The notes: a model not told the origin generated them from the sequence alone. 17,210 bases of DNA from CAVLCC01 sp963624975 (GCA_963624975.1 CAVFRF010000092.1:1-17210), one strand, 5' to 3'; positions 12,001 to 15,471 are shown, counted from the stretch's first letter. Numbers and translations: made by a program.

Positions 12001-12881
12001 TATCCGAAAGAGTTGAGCGTAATCGAGCCGTGGTTCGCGCACCCCTCGACAATCGATGCATCGGACACCCAAGCAGCAATGCCGCCGACGTACTGACTGC
12101 CGCTCACATCGACTTCGCTGGATACGTTGGATATGCGTGCCGAGCCGCGCGAGGCGGGCCCTTCGAAGTATCCGACGACGCCACCGGTATAGCAGTTGTT
12201 GAACTTCGTGTTGCACACATCACCGCTCGCCGTGAGGTTCTCGATCGATCCATTGCTCACGTAGCCGAACAGGCCTACGTAGCTAGAGCTGGAATTGATG
12301 TAGAGATTCTCGATGCGGTGGTAGTCTCCGTCGAAATGGCCACCGAAAGCACCCACTTGAGTGGAAATCGTGCTGTCGAACACCTGCGTGCCGATAGGTG
12401 TCCAGCTCACGTCGTTGGTCGTGGAACCATCGACCTCGTAGCACACCGACTTGAGGTCGATGTCGGCGGTCATCTTGAAGTAGGTGTCTTTGTAGACTTG
12501 CTCCTCACGCGACGCGTTGGTCGTCGTGGCCAGCTCCAACATGTCGTCGGCCGTCGAGATGAGGTACGGATCATCCTCGGTGCCCGAGCCGCCCGAGAAG
12601 GGCTGGTCGTCCTCGGCGGCCACGGCCTCGTCGCCAGCCGCAGGCTCGTCTTCCGCTGCTGCTGCCGCTTCGGATTCCTCGCCCTCTTGAGCCGTGACTT
12701 CATCGGAGACTTGCGTCGCTTCGTCGTCTATGGCCTGCTGGGTCTGGGTGCCGTCTTGTGTGTCACCCCCTTGCGAACTAGGCGCGGCAAACGCCGCGCT
12801 TGGGATGAATGAGAACACGAGCACGAACGAGAAGAACACGTTCATGAACTTGCCCCATCTGGACAGTCCTCCAGTACCCAT
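1..12881 (-). CDS. Giant modular secreted surface protein (GLUG beta-helix / Ig-like / MBG-like repeats), 5' part; C terminus outside window
   Basis: The frame runs without a stop from the ATG at 12881 through the left edge, so at least 4293 residues are visible and the end is missing. The start is supported by a purine-rich site (GAGAGGAAAGG, 12895-12885) three bases before the ATG and by the signal peptide that follows. Order of parts by residue: signal peptide 1-32; acidic Ala/Glu/Asp/Gln-rich linker 33-94; GLUG module 95-445; two Ig-like 446-654; GLUG 655-957; two Ig 958-1175; GLUG 1176-1501; two Ig 1502-1715; GLUG 1716-2055; four Ig 2056-2518; GLUG 2519-2842; two Ig 2843-3054; GLUG 3055-3360; two Ig 3361-3569; GLUG 3570-3872; at least five MBG-like domains from 3873. 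Boundaries are by eye. GLUG and Ig-like repeats are known from large bacterial surface proteins, so an adhesin, stalk or glycan-binding role is likely. No catalytic domain was recognised. The anchor (LPXTG, membrane helix or other) cannot be seen. No frameshift was found. Confidence 0.9.
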   Translation of the reverse strand, partial: MGTGGLSRWGKFMNVFFSFVLVFSFIPSAAFAAPSSQGGDTQDGTQTQQAIDDEATQVSDEVTAQEGEESEAAAAAEDEPAAGDEAVAAEDDQPFSGGSGTEDDPYLISTADDMLELATTTNASREEQVYKDTYFKMTADIDLKSVCYEVDGSTTNDVSWTPIGTQVFDSTISTQVGAFGGHFDGDYHRIENLYINSSSSYVGLFGYVSNGSIENLTASGDVCNTKFNNCYTGGVVGYFEGPASRGSARISNVSSEVDVSGSQYVGGIAAWVSDASIVEGCANHGSITLNSFGYAGGIVGITKKVSSNLCDDLIIRNCCNDGHLSLVNKQSGSYQALGGIIGIDGCKDNTTSYQQLYNCYDAGIYSADLTGRGGGVIGGNGGGTFNQAYGNYYLEGNPTTTDSIQENVGAKKMTSEQMKTPAFASMMGDAFGHVDGSYPALRWEGTSGAPQIVSQPVGADYVSDTTPAKLAVEASAPAEGTGFGGELSFQWYSSASGSYFDAKAIDGATGAELALQSAEAGETWYFCEVTNTFGGDSSKTCTDIVRVYFADAIATVPQVEGPAAGQSVSYGDEISALEATVKNADDLDEVTYQWYRSTNADGSDAVAISGATDASYTPSNSETGSWYYYCTVTNTFQGTSVATASTTPVQVSVSDIVTIATPQQLANVAKNVAAGTQYKGITISLANDIDLSEVCGGDLGDWSPIGTKTYPFLGSFEGNYHTVKNISIENATSQYQGLFGYVGSNGKASSQRIGDFTITGIVKATNSYVGAAAGYFYGGTGDATAFRIENVRNEATVSGISCVGGIVGQINYAQISGCANTGSVTGTGIQVGGIAGSCDWRVAVSDCYNLGTVSGSSLAGGIAGRVQGSDQTETASAKYVVGCYNAGKVTGSSSKAICTTSKGAERCYYLDSTATGNEGDWATAVSDAWLKSAEAPAALGDAFAASTGGYPQLVWETASKGAPVIGTQTASHEANVGDASPAKMEVSASVWEGFGFSGGKLTYQWWSSADSAIGGSDDNAIEGATETAYAPSTEAASALWYYCVVTNSWGEGDGAQSASTTSAIASYPVHSGTAAATPTFTTHPQSASYGPLDSPAALTAEAKVEGEGAGTLTYQWYSNTINSELGATAIEGATDPSYTPSLEAGDTYYYCVATNTFEITKTATARSEFAKVSVSDEVVVSTSDDMWKVAALANDADSPMSFEGVTVCLAADIDLGASADKPWAPIKGFKGTFEGGGHAITGMYSTTGGFFDDLLAPAVVRGFTLAGTVDAELVYTSDNDAGEDSYSGPVYAGAVANVLSDGAVVENVGNECSVTATAAAGIVGQTVGAGNRISGCCNEGSVKATDGYWYMEVEDGKIVYSEKYEGWHGSAYGAGIVVKGESRKAKVAVESCYNSGKIWSECTETLCLFGLSYMYADSTNCYNSGTVGSSATSTTSGPTQMYNVTNIGLAKNVYYLDSTATGKNLGTAKSDEGLKSAEMPGLLGSAFAYSEGSYPVLAWQLVSGAPTITAQPQSAAYTMPATAEALKVEAQKPSGHAIGADGALSYQWQSSIDGKAWTDVENETSASYTPPVGYAGTAYYRCIVTNAYGETKAVATSDAATVVVLESAAAKPAFTTQPKDGKYGWGDTADALGVVAGFADGETAQKGDISYQWYSNSVESTEGGTAVEGATESTYIPSTTTAIGDVWYWCVATSSISGVPVSSAASNAAKVTVGPSLEISTAKEFVDFLQSTVQNSTGYTDYTGKVVALTADIDLADVEGKTPSTNMLFKGTFDGQDHTISGLKSGPLISSTVSGTNAVFRNFTLDIDVELAPAADAPQGQSTASALMGSTRGTVAFEDVTVSGSMTATFATNTVRTYAQYGSFVGQPSGTVTFTRCANDVDIEVSRPSTLSSSAYAYIGGFVGYVDSGVSYDRCVNRGDVSVSGTWSGCYVGGFTGHDSSNQKYTDCLNEGDVTVERGGASGMSGYSNPTMTRCVNTGSVLCTQAPSASYPLARRMQTSSTGNLYLDSSIPEEAVESAYGAAVTDADLNSQATADSLGSAWKLAGGRLMLAWDDGGGKPSVSTTSPDAEYLQGDSATELSVAATLPVEGLAGHDGALSYQWYRNTTGKARPGSDVKVEGAMGTTCTPDTSLDSNFYYYYCAVTNTFDDGRTAVACSEPIRVHIVTDLVAATPYFTVQPASTCYVKGDTAGAIPFEVEVATDGYDEGQAVGDVTYQWYAAKTIESYQRAEGTAIKGATSASYTPYVGKTGTVYYYCVVTNTLEGGTREGKVASAKSTVVKARTWSEADAAPVIETQPVAGQQYTQGDAAQAITVEAHKPDSVADMLGGADDSGSSLHYQWYLMAGDSPSPASDTTVGTDSPSYTPPTSVDPDYYSYYCVVTNQISIPNPRSTETSSITTDPARITVVSTTEAATPEVASSMQGGEYVQGDEGATLSVEVTNPDAVGMGELAYQWYRTQNDTCDPNADEAISGATEATYTVDTAIHRGDWKFYCVATNTFENVKVKSAQSEAASIKIRAHEIATALDMADFAAYVNGGGVTLGHEFVLVDDIDLSEVCGADLGNWVPIGNSSSTYFMGTFDGQGHSIDNLYYRGADTYVGLFGYAVDATIENFTVSGSVYADSSMGGSPSNVGAIVGYIQDLDGVGIVKNVGSYADVSISTSGTSYSIGGIVGYYQGASGSSKGWAGIEGCFNRGSVTDAGSSYSSNACAGGLIGTSNWSVSIRDSYNAGTVVGSNPAGLVGRQSNNASYRVCNYVNCFNWGKVTTSYSTDNTAAMVGTQAVEAFSFSNCHYLADTATYPAIGKTELDGCTSETSAVMTSAAFASAMGSAFKEGDEHPLLAWESEPGQPSIEVQPQGGQHVSKGVEAPVLFVKANLPAGDKIPAKGTLHYQWYKSTTGTIDVANDSKVGTDSEEFTPATDELGTAWYYCVVTDQYQGGSSSVTSVPADFTVTSGTPAAKPAIEGQPEGAAYVQGQAAEALSVKASVSGEGAGELSYQWYRGHRADGVDAEAVAGVTDASFVPTTSEVGTFYYFCKVTNTFETYETASADSSIVEVRVSGTTISSADDLVYIRDMVNNNGVSFEGVGFELACDIDLSGVCGSELGSWEPIGTQSVPFEGSIEGNGHTISGLYLDKAATRASSYVGYQGLFGNVSGSTISSLHVDGKVSVGDGKYVGMLAGYATGSTIRNVECSGSVAGSMYVGGIVGWAQNGTSVEACKNSADVSFDGFSYKSWGTTYWKTGSTAAGVVGYANGSTISDCYNAGKVSGGSHSNTTYAGIVSTANNSSVYRCMNIGSVSAGAPVANSATKADNCCYLAGTSTGLDSTGSVEKEASELASAETLKTLGSDYKAGSAHPLLWWEADEATPAIDVQPADAWAYVGDAAPVVSVKASLPTLGAGASGKLSYQWYNSSDGSIIEGATGDSWSPDPSQIAEHSVHCVVTNTYGDGLTATAATDTVCCNVVSKTAASVPQIVAQPEGIYMDKGGEAVPVSVEAMVEGAGAGQLSYQWYIMEGDEPDSASDARIPGATSSSYAPSTLLPMCQSVYCVVTNTLEGAKSESVASDAATVTVAADWMIYTAEDFIAFRDAVNDSTSSSYNGHVTAFLMNDIDISAYCPEGSAFTPFNLFYGTFDGLGHTITGFHNTSTDTVEHGMFKAVYGTVRNLVVEGSMDGQRSALIYTLGNYGKVLNVGSEIDYDLAAGNYSGGLVGQTYSECTIDSCYWKGTARTSHADYFGGLVGNAQGGTISNCYTEGSMTPIYDAQYASKGYGGVVGGVSADGLTLRNCYTIVEIASTQGKNYVGGVVGRSNASYYDYYGPNQIAESNNYYSEGTAQYDAAEKSTRIALAKMQTADFAATMGSAYRANPGGTPALKWEKHISIEGGSISPVAAQAYTGEAIEPALEVKTEDGTALVEGTDYTVVYSGNVAVGTAMATVTGTGAYTGTLTTTFKIDKVSISGGKLAVGEKAWYTGSPVDADVCVTVGDKELVEDTDYVVSYLNADGAASATAPTECGTYRVYVEGTGNYAGSLGPATLMVARASLADAEVELTKGYVYTGAGIAADLKASFEGKALTEGTDYAVSYEDAEGKALEGAPVEPGTYKVTISGAGVYDGAKVAGEMTISKTSIEKAVATMAADRAWTGEAVSADPTVTFDGKLLSEGADYTVLYADKDGKALEGAPVDAGTYKVSIAGKGLYGGELAVGEMTISKTSIEKAVATMTAERAWTGSAVEADLVVKLDGKLLTPNVDYSVAYFSESGLALAGAPTDEGTYTVTVKAAGSYTGEVAAGEMTISKASI
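244..288 (-). repeat. 45-bp exact direct repeat, copy 1 (domain junction)
   Basis: Bases 244-288 are identical to 499-543. The offset is 255 bp, exactly 85 codons, so recombination between the copies would delete or add one whole MBG-like domain in frame. The segment encodes the junction GEMTISKTSIEKAVA. Confidence 0.9.
499..543 (-). repeat. 45-bp exact direct repeat, copy 2 (domain junction)
   Basis: This is the second copy of the 45-bp identity at 244-288. It covers the end of the third and the start of the fourth MBG-like domain. Identity at DNA level, not only at protein level, points to a recent duplication or to gene conversion. Confidence 0.9.
1266..12600 (-). repeat. Seven GLUG-type beta-helix modules within the giant protein
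   Basis: Approximate module spans are 12600-11548, 10920-10012, 9357-8380, 7737-6718, 5327-4356, 3719-2802 and 2175-1266, each 300-350 residues. Each begins with a strand such as ISTADDMLELA, then a DIDL segment, then a turn of the type GTFDGxGHxIxxL (for example MGTFDGQGHSIDNLYY in module 5). Most then show GLFGYV and repeated short lines with CYNxGxV and GGIVG turns, the hallmark of GLUG right-handed helices. Each ends in a closing signature: a Gly-Asp/Ser-Ala-Phe-like segment and then YPALRWE, YPQLVWE, YPVLAWQ, LMLAWDD, HPLLAWE, HPLLWWE or TPALKWE. The family assignment is by motif recognition, without a profile search. Confidence 0.8.
2176..11547 (-). repeat. Fourteen Ig-like domains within the giant protein
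   Basis: Each domain is about 100-120 residues. It opens with a Pro-x-hydrophobic-x-x-Gln-Pro edge strand (APQIVSQP), has a strand with Tyr-Gln-Trp (YQWY in most, YQWW in domain 3, YQWQ in domain 5), a loop of the type IxGATxxxYTP, and a strand ending Tyr-x-Cys-x-Val-Thr-Asn (for example YYCVVTN). Domains occur in pairs after GLUG modules 1, 2, 3, 5 and 6. Four occur after module 4 (6717-5328) and none after module 7. The Cys of the YxC strand is retained in all fourteen, but no matching Cys is seen in the early strand, so the classical intradomain disulfide is absent. Confidence 0.8.
12606..12881 (-). other. Signal peptide and acidic linker of the giant surface protein
   Basis: Residues 1-11 contain basic Arg8 and Lys11. 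Residues 12-27 form a hydrophobic core rich in Phe and Val (NVFFSFVLVFSFIP). An AFA site at 30-32 predicts signal peptidase I cleavage before Ala33. Residues 33-92 are low complexity, dominated by Asp, Glu, Ala, Gln and Ser, as expected for a flexible spacer between the cleavage site and the first folded module, which opens with GSGTEDDPYLIST. Confidence 0.85.
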
Positions 12882-12884
12882 AAG

Positions 12885-12895
12885 CCTTTCCTCTC
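12885..12895 (-). promoter_or_regulatory. Ribosome binding site of the giant gene
   Basis: The coding-strand sequence GAGAGGAAAGG ends three bases before the ATG at 12881, with the AGAGG core about eight bases upstream. It fixes this ATG as the start together with the signal peptide. Confidence 0.75.
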
Positions 12896-12910
12896 ACGCA
12901 TCGATCCGCC

Positions 12911-12978
12911 GGATGCAGCCCTCCCGGGACTAACCGGCGCCCTAACCGAACGGCTCCGGAGATGCTAGGCTCGCATCC
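12911..12978 (-). promoter_or_regulatory. Stem-loop leader just upstream of the giant gene
   Basis: GGATGC at 12911-12916 pairs with GCATCC at 12973-12978. GCC 12918-12920 pairs with GGC 12968-12970. CTC 12921-12923 pairs with GAG 12959-12961, and CGG 12925-12927 with CCG 12956-12958. This gives about 15 pairs around a 28-base loop that contains CTAACCG twice. On the coding strand it lies in the 5' leader, about 15 bases before the ribosome binding site, so it could act in cis on expression. I could not match it to a known riboswitch class. The pairing is visible; the function is inference. Confidence 0.4.
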
Positions 12979-13051
12979 CGTCTGCGCCAGGGCAGAGCGG
13001 TGCCGCAAGCCAGAACGAGTCCGGTAACCCCACAAGGCTATCATCAACCCG

Positions 13052-13059
13052 CCCCCCCC
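13052..13059 (-). repeat. Homopolymer run (G8 on the coding strand of the giant gene)
   Basis: Eight consecutive C on the plus strand, flanked by G, lie 171 bp upstream of the giant gene's ATG, where the DNA changes from AT-rich to GC-rich. Homopolymeric G tracts upstream of adhesin genes are a known substrate for slipped-strand phase variation in other bacteria. Confidence 0.9.
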
Positions 13060-13060
13060 G

Positions 13061-13165
13061 CAAGAAGAATTTTGGATTTACAGCAAGATAAAACTGGTTT
13101 ACATCGCTAAATTCGTCATATTCATTGCACATAAGACATTTGGCAGTTGTCTATATAGCAAAAAT
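13061..13165 (-). promoter_or_regulatory. AT-rich region, probable promoter zone of the giant gene
   Basis: This stretch is clearly more AT-rich than its surroundings and lies directly upstream of the G8 run and the structured leader. No -35/-10 pair with good spacing stands out on the minus strand, so I mark a zone and not a site. Confidence 0.3.
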
Positions 13166-13542
13166 AGCTTCAAACAGGAAGCCATACCCCGACAGCCATA
13201 TCGTCGCAGGGAGCGCAAAATCATGTCAGCAGGAAACGGGACACCCGCATCGAAGCCGAACGCCGCCCTTCCATCGTGAAGAGCGTTCAATAATGCCCGC
13301 AGGAATCCGTCGTCACATGGCGTGCGCAGCTCAATTCTGCAGACGTGGGGTTTGCCGGCCCGCCCGACGCGAATCGACGAATCAATCACAGCAGATCATC
13401 ATTTTCGGTCGGGAGTCAACTTTCGCGCCGGTTGAAACCGGCACCTACGAACCTTGGCCAGAAGGCCTTCTCTGCTAGTATCGCATCTCAAAATGCGCAG
13501 TTAACTGTTGGAAACCCGCTCCGTCCCAAGGACAGGACGCAA
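13166..13542. other. Intergenic region with no convincing gene
   Basis: Open frames exist here on both strands, but none has a good ribosome binding site or a recognisable product. Three compact inverted repeats stand in a row: GCCGGT/ACCGGC around TGAA (13427-13442), the 12-bp palindrome AGAAGGCCTTCT (13460-13471), and CGCAT/ATGCG (13481-13496). None is followed by a T run, so they are not typical intrinsic terminators. Confidence 0.5.
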
Positions 13543-13626
13543 TCACTTCTCCAGCGAAAATGCCGGGGCCATGCGCTCGATAGCCGCCCTGCTCAGGTCA
13601 AAGCGTTCTGTCTTCGAACGTGGCAT
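13543..13626 (-). pseudogene. 27-codon frame directly after the HipB-like gene, probable hipA remnant
   Basis: The ATG at 13626 follows the TAG stop of the upstream regulator with no gap, the tight coupling expected of hipB-hipA pairs. The frame encodes 27 residues and ends with TGA at 13543. Its second half, FDLSRAAIERMAPAFS, resembles the extreme C terminus of HipA-family kinases as I remember them. Full HipA is about 400 residues, so the kinase body would be missing. The simplest reading is an internal deletion that joined the first codons to the last ones. It could instead be a short unrelated peptide. The adjacency is seen directly; the HipA link is inference. Confidence 0.4.
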
Positions 13627-13968
13627 CTAATTGTCGCCTCGCTTCGGGGCGCGCTTGCGGGTGGTAAGTCCCAGATCTTGCAGTTTGCGACCCAGTTCGT
13701 CGTCTTTCGCTATGAGCAGTAAGTCGGTGTCCATGTTGTTGAGCGCATGCAGGACCGCAGCATATGCGCCCATAGACACCGTCGGAGACCCCTTCTCTAT
13801 GGACGTAAGGGTCTGGCGGCTGATGCCAGCGCGATCCGCTACGAGCTGCATCGGCAACTTGCGGCGCAGCCGAGCGAGCCTGATCTGCTCGCCCATCTGC
13901 TCGAGAATCGCCCTCGTCTTGGGCATCACCACCGCCGTTTTCTTGCCCATGTCGCGCTTCGCCTCCAT
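13627..13968 (-). CDS. HTH (XRE/Cro-C1) transcriptional regulator, HipB-like antitoxin
   Basis: The 113-residue protein has one helix-turn-helix domain at about residues 26-80. The helices are GEQIRLARLRRKL, MQLVADRAGI with the recognition helix SRQTLTSIEKG, then SMGAYAAVLHALNNM. A short conserved-looking tail, LLLIAKDDELGRKLQDLGL, and a basic end (TTRKRAPKRGDN) follow. The SRQTLTSIEKG helix and the DELGRKLQDLGL tail are typical of HipB-type antitoxins that repress their own operon and bind HipA. No intact hipA follows. Met7 (13950) may be the true start, because GGAGG lies 11 bases before it while nothing good precedes 13968. An orphan HipB-like repressor may now act only on its own promoter or on others. 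Confidence 0.85.
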   Translation of the reverse strand: MEAKRDMGKKTAVVMPKTRAILEQMGEQIRLARLRRKLPMQLVADRAGISRQTLTSIEKGSPTVSMGAYAAVLHALNNMDTDLLLIAKDDELGRKLQDLGLTTRKRAPKRGDN

Positions 13969-14011
13969 CTCGCTAGCGTTGTTGTACCTTTCGTTCGCAA
14001 GTCACGCCGGC

Positions 14012-14074
14012 CGTTGCGACCGTTACAGGCATTGCGGTCGTTACGGGCACCACGGGCGTTGCGGACATCACGGT
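14012..14074. repeat. Degenerate 18-bp tandem repeat upstream of the HipB-like gene
   Basis: CGTTGCGACCGTTACAGG (14012-14029) is followed directly by CATTGCGGTCGTTACGGG (14030-14047). After a 9-bp half unit (14048-14056) comes CGTTGCGGACATCACGGT (14057-14074). The repeat sits 44-106 bp upstream of the regulator's ATG, where operator sites are expected. A 31-codon minus frame (14068-13973) crosses it but has no ribosome binding site. Confidence 0.6.
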
Positions 14075-14215
14075 CGCTATGTCCGCCGCAGCCGTAACGT
14101 CTCCGCCAGCCCGTGGTCGGTCCGGGTTATTGTCAAACTCTTCCAGCGCATCATTCAGTCGCCATAACCCGTCAGGCTATGCTCGACCCGAGATGCAGCC
14201 TTGGCGCGATACTCG

Positions 14216-14270
14216 TAACGTCTATTATTACGCACTATTGACGCGTTCATGTCAATAATATTTTACGTTA
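14216..14270. promoter_or_regulatory. AT-rich nested inverted repeat, operator-like
   Basis: TATTGAC (14236-14242) and GTCAATA (14251-14257) are perfect 7-bp arms separated by 8 bp. Outer arms TAACGT (14216-14221) and ACGTTA (14265-14270) lie almost symmetrically around them. Two 7-bp arms with an 8-bp gap suit a dimeric HTH protein, and known HipB operators also use an 8-bp gap. The site lies about 270 bp upstream of the HipB-like gene and just beyond the 3' end of the membrane-protein gene. Downstream on the plus strand, GAAAGGAG at 14274-14280 looks like a ribosome binding site but leads to no convincing gene. Confidence 0.4.
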
Positions 14271-14334
14271 TTTGAAAGGAGTGCCCGTTCGCATGTCAAC
14301 AACGACATCGCCGGGGCACATCGCGCATCTCCAG

Positions 14335-14832
14335 CTATCCTGCAAGGAGCACAGCCGCCAGAAGTGCTGCCTGACCGGCGGCGTTGACCAGCTGCTCGAT
14401 CCAGTTGTCGCGAGCGCTCGACTGGTCGCGATGTCCGGCAAAGTAGCCCATGGCGCACATGTACACCAGCCATACAACTAGCAGGAGCACGCTCGGCATG
14501 CCGGCCAGCGCACCGAGCACTGCCAGCGCGTCTCCCCCAGCAAGCACGAGCCCCGCGATCATGAGCACGAACCCCAGCGGCATGGTGAAGCGCATCTGCC
14601 TCGCCAGCCAGCCAACGTTCTTGCCCGCCAGCGCCATGACGAACTTCCAAGCCACCTTGCCCGCGCCGCCCATGCACGCCAGCACCGCTCCCAGCACGAA
14701 CACGGGGTTGCCGATCTTGACTCCCAGCATCACGACTGCAACACCAAACAGCACCACCGGCACGGCGTCCACCAACGCCAGCGCAACCGTAAACCCTTCC
14801 GGCACTTCGCCCTCGCTCATCATCTGCTCCAT
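14335..14832 (-). CDS. Small multi-pass membrane protein of unknown function
   Basis: From Met at 14832 the protein is 165 residues. Nearby ATGs at 14853, 14823 and 14820 are in frame. The ATG at 14820 has GGAG six bases upstream and the one at 14832 follows AAGGTGG, so the exact start is uncertain. Four to five hydrophobic helices are visible: FTVALALVDAVPVVLFGVAV, VFVLGAVLACMGGAG, PLGFVLMIAGLVLAGG, LAVLGALAGMPSVLLLVVWL, and a weaker C-terminal one ending AALLAAVLLAG. Basic residues cluster in the loop after the second helix (KNVGWLARQMR). I do not recognise a family. The gene stands alone, with no obvious partner; the HipB-like gene begins about 370 bp downstream in the same direction. Confidence 0.8.
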   Translation of the reverse strand: MEQMMSEGEVPEGFTVALALVDAVPVVLFGVAVVMLGVKIGNPVFVLGAVLACMGGAGKVAWKFVMALAGKNVGWLARQMRFTMPLGFVLMIAGLVLAGGDALAVLGALAGMPSVLLLVVWLVYMCAMGYFAGHRDQSSARDNWIEQLVNAAGQAALLAAVLLAG

Positions 14833-14931
14833 TTTCCACCTTGCGCTTCGCACCGCCCCGCATTTCCTGCGCTGCTTGGCACCAAGCTCCGCCTATCATC
14901 TCTTTGCCCGCATCCAATATATTCCACCCAA

Positions 14932-15013
14932 CAGCCGCAGAAGCAGGCGAAACCGCAATTGCTGTCCACCCAGCAGCCGCAGAAGCAGGCGAAATCGCAA
15001 TTGTTGTCCACGA
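14932..15013 (+). repeat. 42-bp direct repeat, two units (array 1)
   Basis: Units at 14932-14973 and 14974-15013 share CAGCCGCAGAAGCAGGCGAA followed by a CGCAATTG core and TGTCCAC. They contain the 24-bp motif at 14945-14968 and 14987-15010, exactly 42 bp apart. Both are in the motif-forward orientation, with no inverted partner nearby. This array looks like a partial form of the two larger cassettes downstream. Confidence 0.85.
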
Positions 15014-15056
15014 GACGCCCTAACGAGAGGACACTCCCGACAGCAAAGGCCGCCGT

Positions 15057-15143
15057 TCATCGCAGGCAGATCGTCATGTACGGCGGGATGCAGACAATGT
15101 CCTCCTTAACAACCAGATTGCGCGGATGGATGATGTAGCATTC
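15057..15143 (-). pseudogene. Possible 3' remnant of an unidentified gene
   Basis: On the minus strand a 28-codon stretch ends with TGA at 15057 and reads like a genuine protein C terminus (HPRNLVVKEDIVCIPPYM), with G or C at most third codon positions. It has no start of its own. The frame continues upstream only into the repeat cassette that begins near 15156. It may be the tail of a gene cut off by insertion of the cassette. I cannot name the parent family. Confidence 0.25.
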
Positions 15144-15155
15144 CCCAGTCCGTCG

Positions 15156-15471
15156 GCTTCCGCAGCCCTCTCGTGGACAGCATTTGCGGTATTGCCTCAA
15201 CCGGCCTATCCGTATGGACATCATTTTCGATTGCGCCTGCGCTGGCACATCCGACATGGACGGCATTTGCGATTTCGCCTCTCCCCTCCGAGCGACGACC
15301 AACGAAATGCCCGAAATAGAGGCCATCACCGCCCACGAGGAGCCGCTATCGACCCCTTGCTCCAGGCGAAATCGCAAATGCCGTCCATATGCTCGCCACC
15401 AGCTGAGGCGAAACCGCAATCGCTGTCCACCCAGCGGCCGCGAGCACAGGCCTAATCGCAATTGCTGTCCA
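15156..15471. repeat. Inverted 42-bp-period repeat cassette A
   Basis: Three copies of the 24-bp motif lie in reverse orientation at 15174-15197, 15215-15238 and 15257-15280. Three lie in forward orientation at 15364-15387, 15406-15429 and 15448-15471, each set spaced 41-42 bp. The motif reads GGCGAAATCGCAA then ATGCTGTCCA, with small changes. The inner pair forms a perfect 25-bp inverted repeat (15256-15280 with 15364-15388). An 83-bp centre between the arms holds a 6-bp stem, GCCTCT 15277-15282 with AGAGGC 15318-15323. Bases 15156-15442 align without gaps to 16924-17210 at about 89% identity by eye count. The short open frames across it are not read as genes. Confidence 0.85.

Noticed and set aside
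1662..12812. Very long plus-strand open frames (for example 7548-10334, 928 codons, and 10392-12812, 806 codons)
   Set aside because: They are codon-aligned antisense to the giant minus-strand gene, have no domain-like sequence, and all lie in one phase. This is a known effect of high-GC codon usage.
13099..13478. Open frames of about 96 (minus) and 117 (plus) codons in the intergenic region
   Set aside because: They overlap each other on opposite strands, lack ribosome binding sites and show no recognisable fold or motif.
13627..14167. Plus-strand frames at 13631-14167 and 13747-14097
   Set aside because: They are antisense to the HipB-like gene. The His/Arg/Gly-rich part is only the translation of the degenerate 18-bp repeats.
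14272..14481. Plus-strand frame after the GAAAGGAG sequence
   Set aside because: Despite the ribosome-binding-like sequence, the product is antisense to the membrane protein and looks non-natural; a relic of a lost gene is possible but unproven.
14252..14917. 221-codon minus frame overlapping the membrane-protein gene
   Set aside because: It is an out-of-frame shadow with low-complexity Gly/Arg/Ala content, whereas the frame at 14335-14832 gives clear membrane helices.
14932..15471. CRISPR array
   Set aside because: Motifs occur in both orientations, gaps are only about 18 bp and partly conserved, and there are no cas genes.
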